A DNA stretch of 64,000 nucleotides from assembly GCF_020171945.1 (NCBI RefSeq), contig NZ_JAIVAP010000022.1, positions 1-64,000 on the forward strand, in the 5' to 3' direction. A program made the position numbers and the translations under genes. Under the pieces are notes generated by a model. That model had not been told where the DNA came from. It ran no database searches and saw nothing but the letters and a program-made list of their open reading frames with translations. Shown here piece by piece: positions 61,568-64,000 of this stretch. Within the stretch, counting starts at the first letter, position 1, and each line of letters opens with the position of its first letter. This DNA is from Bacillus infantis (GTDB lineage Bacteria > Bacillota > Bacilli > Bacillales > Cytobacillaceae).

Positions 61568-64000
61568 TTATTTATATTGAACTTCTGCCAGAGCCGTAAA
61601 GTACCCTACCAACAGTGAAGCATCTGGCATGGACATCTTTTTCTTTAAAAATATGATTTTCATATCTGCACTTAGTTCGCGTTTAAAGTCTGCTTTTGTT
61701 GTCCAGTCACTTATTGGAGAAACTCTTGCGTCTATAAACTGCTGAACTTCGATGGCAATTTCTTTTAACTCCGTATCTGGTCTCGTGCCCTCAAACACTT
61801 CCATAAGCTTGTTGTAATACGGTTCCTGTTCAGAAGTAAGGCCGCTATTTGTCTTGCCCTCTGCCTTTTTGACCAACTCTTCACGAGCCTCATACAGTTT
61901 ATCAAGCAGTTCATATATATCCATCTGACGATCTTTAAATCTCTCAATTAATTCTTGAACCTTCTCTTTTAAGGATGTATAAAAGACCTCATCCTCTTCC
62001 ATCTTGACGGAAATTTCTCGTTTGATAGCATGTTCAATTTGAGCAGCCTTCGTCTCCGGCTTCACATTTTCTTCAACGTCTTCTTTGAACGCTGCATCAA
62101 GAATAGAAACTGGTTTTCTCACCTGTATTCCTTCGGATTGAAGGTGCTTATAAATGAGCTCACGGACCTTTTCACCGCAGTCTGATATATCCATTCCGTC
62201 TTCAACAGAGAAACGGGATTTGGCAAGCTGACGGATCATCCCGAGATGCTTTAGATCACCAACAAACTTCTCGGCTTTCGGGCTTGGCATAACCTTATCC
62301 ATACTCTCTGCAAATCGTTTATACGCAATATCGAAATCTGTGCGAACATCTTCTTCTTTCAGCCGAAGAATGCTGTCTTCACGCTGCGTTTTCTTTAACC
62401 CGTCAAAATACCTCATAGCTGACCGATGACGCTGCTCGAGCCTTGGCAGTTCTTCATCAATAGACTGTAGGGCTCCTTTTACATCATTGGCACTAAAGAT
62501 TTCAAGCGCTTCATCTAAGAAGCGTGAAACTCCGAAGTAATCAACAATAAGTCCATAGGATTTGTTATCATCGTACTTTCGGTTAGTCCTAGCAATGGCT
62601 TGAAGCAAATTGTGCTCTCTCAGTGGCTTATCAAGATACATAACCTGTTCAATCGGGGCATCAAATCCTGTCAGGAGCTTGTCGCACACTAACAGCATGG
62701 CCAGCTTATCTTCAGAAAATGGCTTTTTGAATCGATTGATCAGCTCTTTCTCTTGCTCCTTCGTAATATGATGGTCCCGAAGCTCTTTTACATCATTGTG
62801 GCCCCCTGAAAAGATAACCGCTGTTTCAAACTGACCAGCTGCATATTGGTCTATCAATGCTTTGTAGCGTACCGCAGCCATTCTTGATACGCATACCACT
62901 TGTGCTTTATATCCATTTACCAAAATTCGTGATTCAAAGTGCCGTACAATATCAAGTGCAATTTCATCCATCCGATCGGGTGCTGTCAGAATAAGAGATT
63001 CGTTGACATGTTTTTGCTTGATCTTTTCCCTGGTATCTTCATCATATTCAAAGAACACACGGTTAAACAGCTCATCCAGTGAGTCTCCTTTTACATGTAC
63101 ATTCGGAAGACGAGATTCATAATGAATAGGAACCGTTGCACCGTCTTTAACCGCTTGTTCTATTGTATATTTATCTATATACGATCCAAACTTACCGGTA
63201 GTGGAGCGCTTTTCTTTCTCAATCGGTGTTCCTGTAAAACCGATAAATGTAGCGTTCGGCAATGCCTTGCGCATATTCAGAGCGAGCCCCTTATACTGAG
63301 ACCTGTGTGATTCATCTGTCATGACAATAATGTTTTCTGCTTCAGAAATAACAGGAAACACTGGATTCCCACTGTCATCTTCAGCAGCCTGAAATTTCTG
63401 AATCAGGGTCATGACTGTTGCACCCGGACCTCTTTCAAGCTGGCGCTTCAAATCCGCCACAGAAACGGCTTGGGTGGGATTCGGAAAACCACAATTTTGA
63501 AAAGTTTTCGTGATTTGTTCATCCAAGTCCTGGCGATCTGTAACAATCACAAGCATCGGATTCTGAAGACTGGCTTCACGCCTCAGTTTCATGGCCATAT
63601 ACACCATGGTTAAAGATTTCCCTGATCCCTGCGTATGCCATACAACCCCGCCTCTCAATGATGGCTTCTTTTCGGTCACAATACGCTGGATCCCTTTATT
63701 CACGGCACGGTACTGCTGGTAACGGGAAAGCTTCTTCACCTTCCCATCAAACACGATAAAGTTCCGCATTAAATCAAGGATGGATTCCTTCCTGAGCATA
63801 CCCGCAGCCATTATATCTTGGGCGCGATCACTTCCAACTTCCTCAAGCGTTAGTGGATATGGATCCTTCCAGAGTCCGTAATGCTGAGGACGCGCAAAAA
63901 TAGTACCCACCCGCGCACGGTCCCGGCTCGTGACAATCAGCATCTGATTGTACCAAAAAAGTTTTTCATTGGTCTCCTGATAACGATCGAATTGACGGAC
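61568..64000 (-). CDS. hsdR: Type I restriction endonuclease subunit HsdR, 5' end beyond the window
   Basis: At least 810 residues; the frame is still open at 64000, so the N-terminal nuclease domain is missing here. Superfamily 2 motor: Walker A VVWHTQGSGKSLTMV (about visible residue 125), motif II VMTDESHRS, motif III FIGFTGTPIE, and motif VI-like QAIARTNRKYDD. The C-terminal helical region (about the last 250 residues) binds the methylase core. HsdR translocates DNA and cuts when specificity and methyl states demand. hsdM and hsdS must be outside the window. Confidence 0.95.
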   Translation of the reverse strand, partial: VRQFDRYQETNEKLFWYNQMLIVTSRDRARVGTIFARPQHYGLWKDPYPLTLEEVGSDRAQDIMAAGMLRKESILDLMRNFIVFDGKVKKLSRYQQYRAVNKGIQRIVTEKKPSLRGGVVWHTQGSGKSLTMVYMAMKLRREASLQNPMLVIVTDRQDLDEQITKTFQNCGFPNPTQAVSVADLKRQLERGPGATVMTLIQKFQAAEDDSGNPVFPVISEAENIIVMTDESHRSQYKGLALNMRKALPNATFIGFTGTPIEKEKRSTTGKFGSYIDKYTIEQAVKDGATVPIHYESRLPNVHVKGDSLDELFNRVFFEYDEDTREKIKQKHVNESLILTAPDRMDEIALDIVRHFESRILVNGYKAQVVCVSRMAAVRYKALIDQYAAGQFETAVIFSGGHNDVKELRDHHITKEQEKELINRFKKPFSEDKLAMLLVCDKLLTGFDAPIEQVMYLDKPLREHNLLQAIARTNRKYDDNKSYGLIVDYFGVSRFLDEALEIFSANDVKGALQSIDEELPRLEQRHRSAMRYFDGLKKTQREDSILRLKEEDVRTDFDIAYKRFAESMDKVMPSPKAEKFVGDLKHLGMIRQLAKSRFSVEDGMDISDCGEKVRELIYKHLQSEGIQVRKPVSILDAAFKEDVEENVKPETKAAQIEHAIKREISVKMEEDEVFYTSLKEKVQELIERFKDRQMDIYELLDKLYEAREELVKKAEGKTNSGLTSEQEPYYNKLMEVFEGTRPDTELKEIAIEVQQFIDARVSPISDWTTKADFKRELSADMKIIFLKKKMSMPDASLLVGYFTALAEVQYK

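Overview
The window looks like part of a large, low-GC conjugative plasmid from a spore-forming Bacillaceae host, plausibly the Bacillus/Priestia megaterium group. The host is inferred from gene content: RsbR stressosome proteins, an RsfA-type sporulation regulator, AbrB, DUF3231 proteins, HU, and strong GGAGG ribosome sites. The plasmid nature rests on an iteron-flanked Rep gene, an AEP-type primase, ParA with a small partner, and a full conjugation operon.

Layout. 1-2393: IS21-family element, istA broken by an amber codon. 3.0-7.7 kb: Hsp33-like chaperone with a MerR regulator, a second MerR-like gene, a structured leader before a small membrane protein, an ATP-dependent DNA ligase and an AbrB-type regulator. 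7.75-23.0 kb (minus): conjugation operon running from coupling ATPase through a Replic_Relax protein, TcpC, TcpD, TcpE, VirB4, a lipoprotein and a VirB6-like protein to a two-domain cell-wall hydrolase that is split by a complete 2,526-bp group II intron. 23.0-23.85 kb: purine/pyrimidine-skewed repeats and a long inverted repeat that I propose as oriT. 23.85-30.1 kb: primase, two iteron families, Rep, AT-rich centromere-like repeats, parA and a ribbon-helix-helix partner.

30-50 kb: an accessory region with many decayed genes. It holds two RsbR paralogues, an SDR/MarR pair, two DUF3231 genes, RsfA, a serine resolvase with a three-part res-like site, HU, Sda-like and MEDS proteins, several tiny membrane proteins, a truncated second group II intron, a YnfA protein, a monooxygenase and degenerate gene copies. 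Centromere-like AT repeats recur at about 30.3, 30.7, 45.7, 46.1, 50.1 and 53.8 kb.

50-64 kb: a protein resembling class III nucleotide cyclases, zinc-ribbon, ArdC-like and RadC-like genes, a secreted papain-like protease with a membrane-anchored neighbour, a toxin-antitoxin pair, a YgjP-like metallopeptidase and the start of a type I restriction HsdR running off the window. Between these genes lie three related noncoding blocks (about 53.1-53.6, 56.1-56.4 and 57.65-58.48 kb). They share a conserved ~180-nt module, and the largest is a chain of strong hairpins with recurring T-arm-like loops. I regard these as the best candidate for an undescribed large structured RNA family.

All calls come from reading the sequence; no database search was run.
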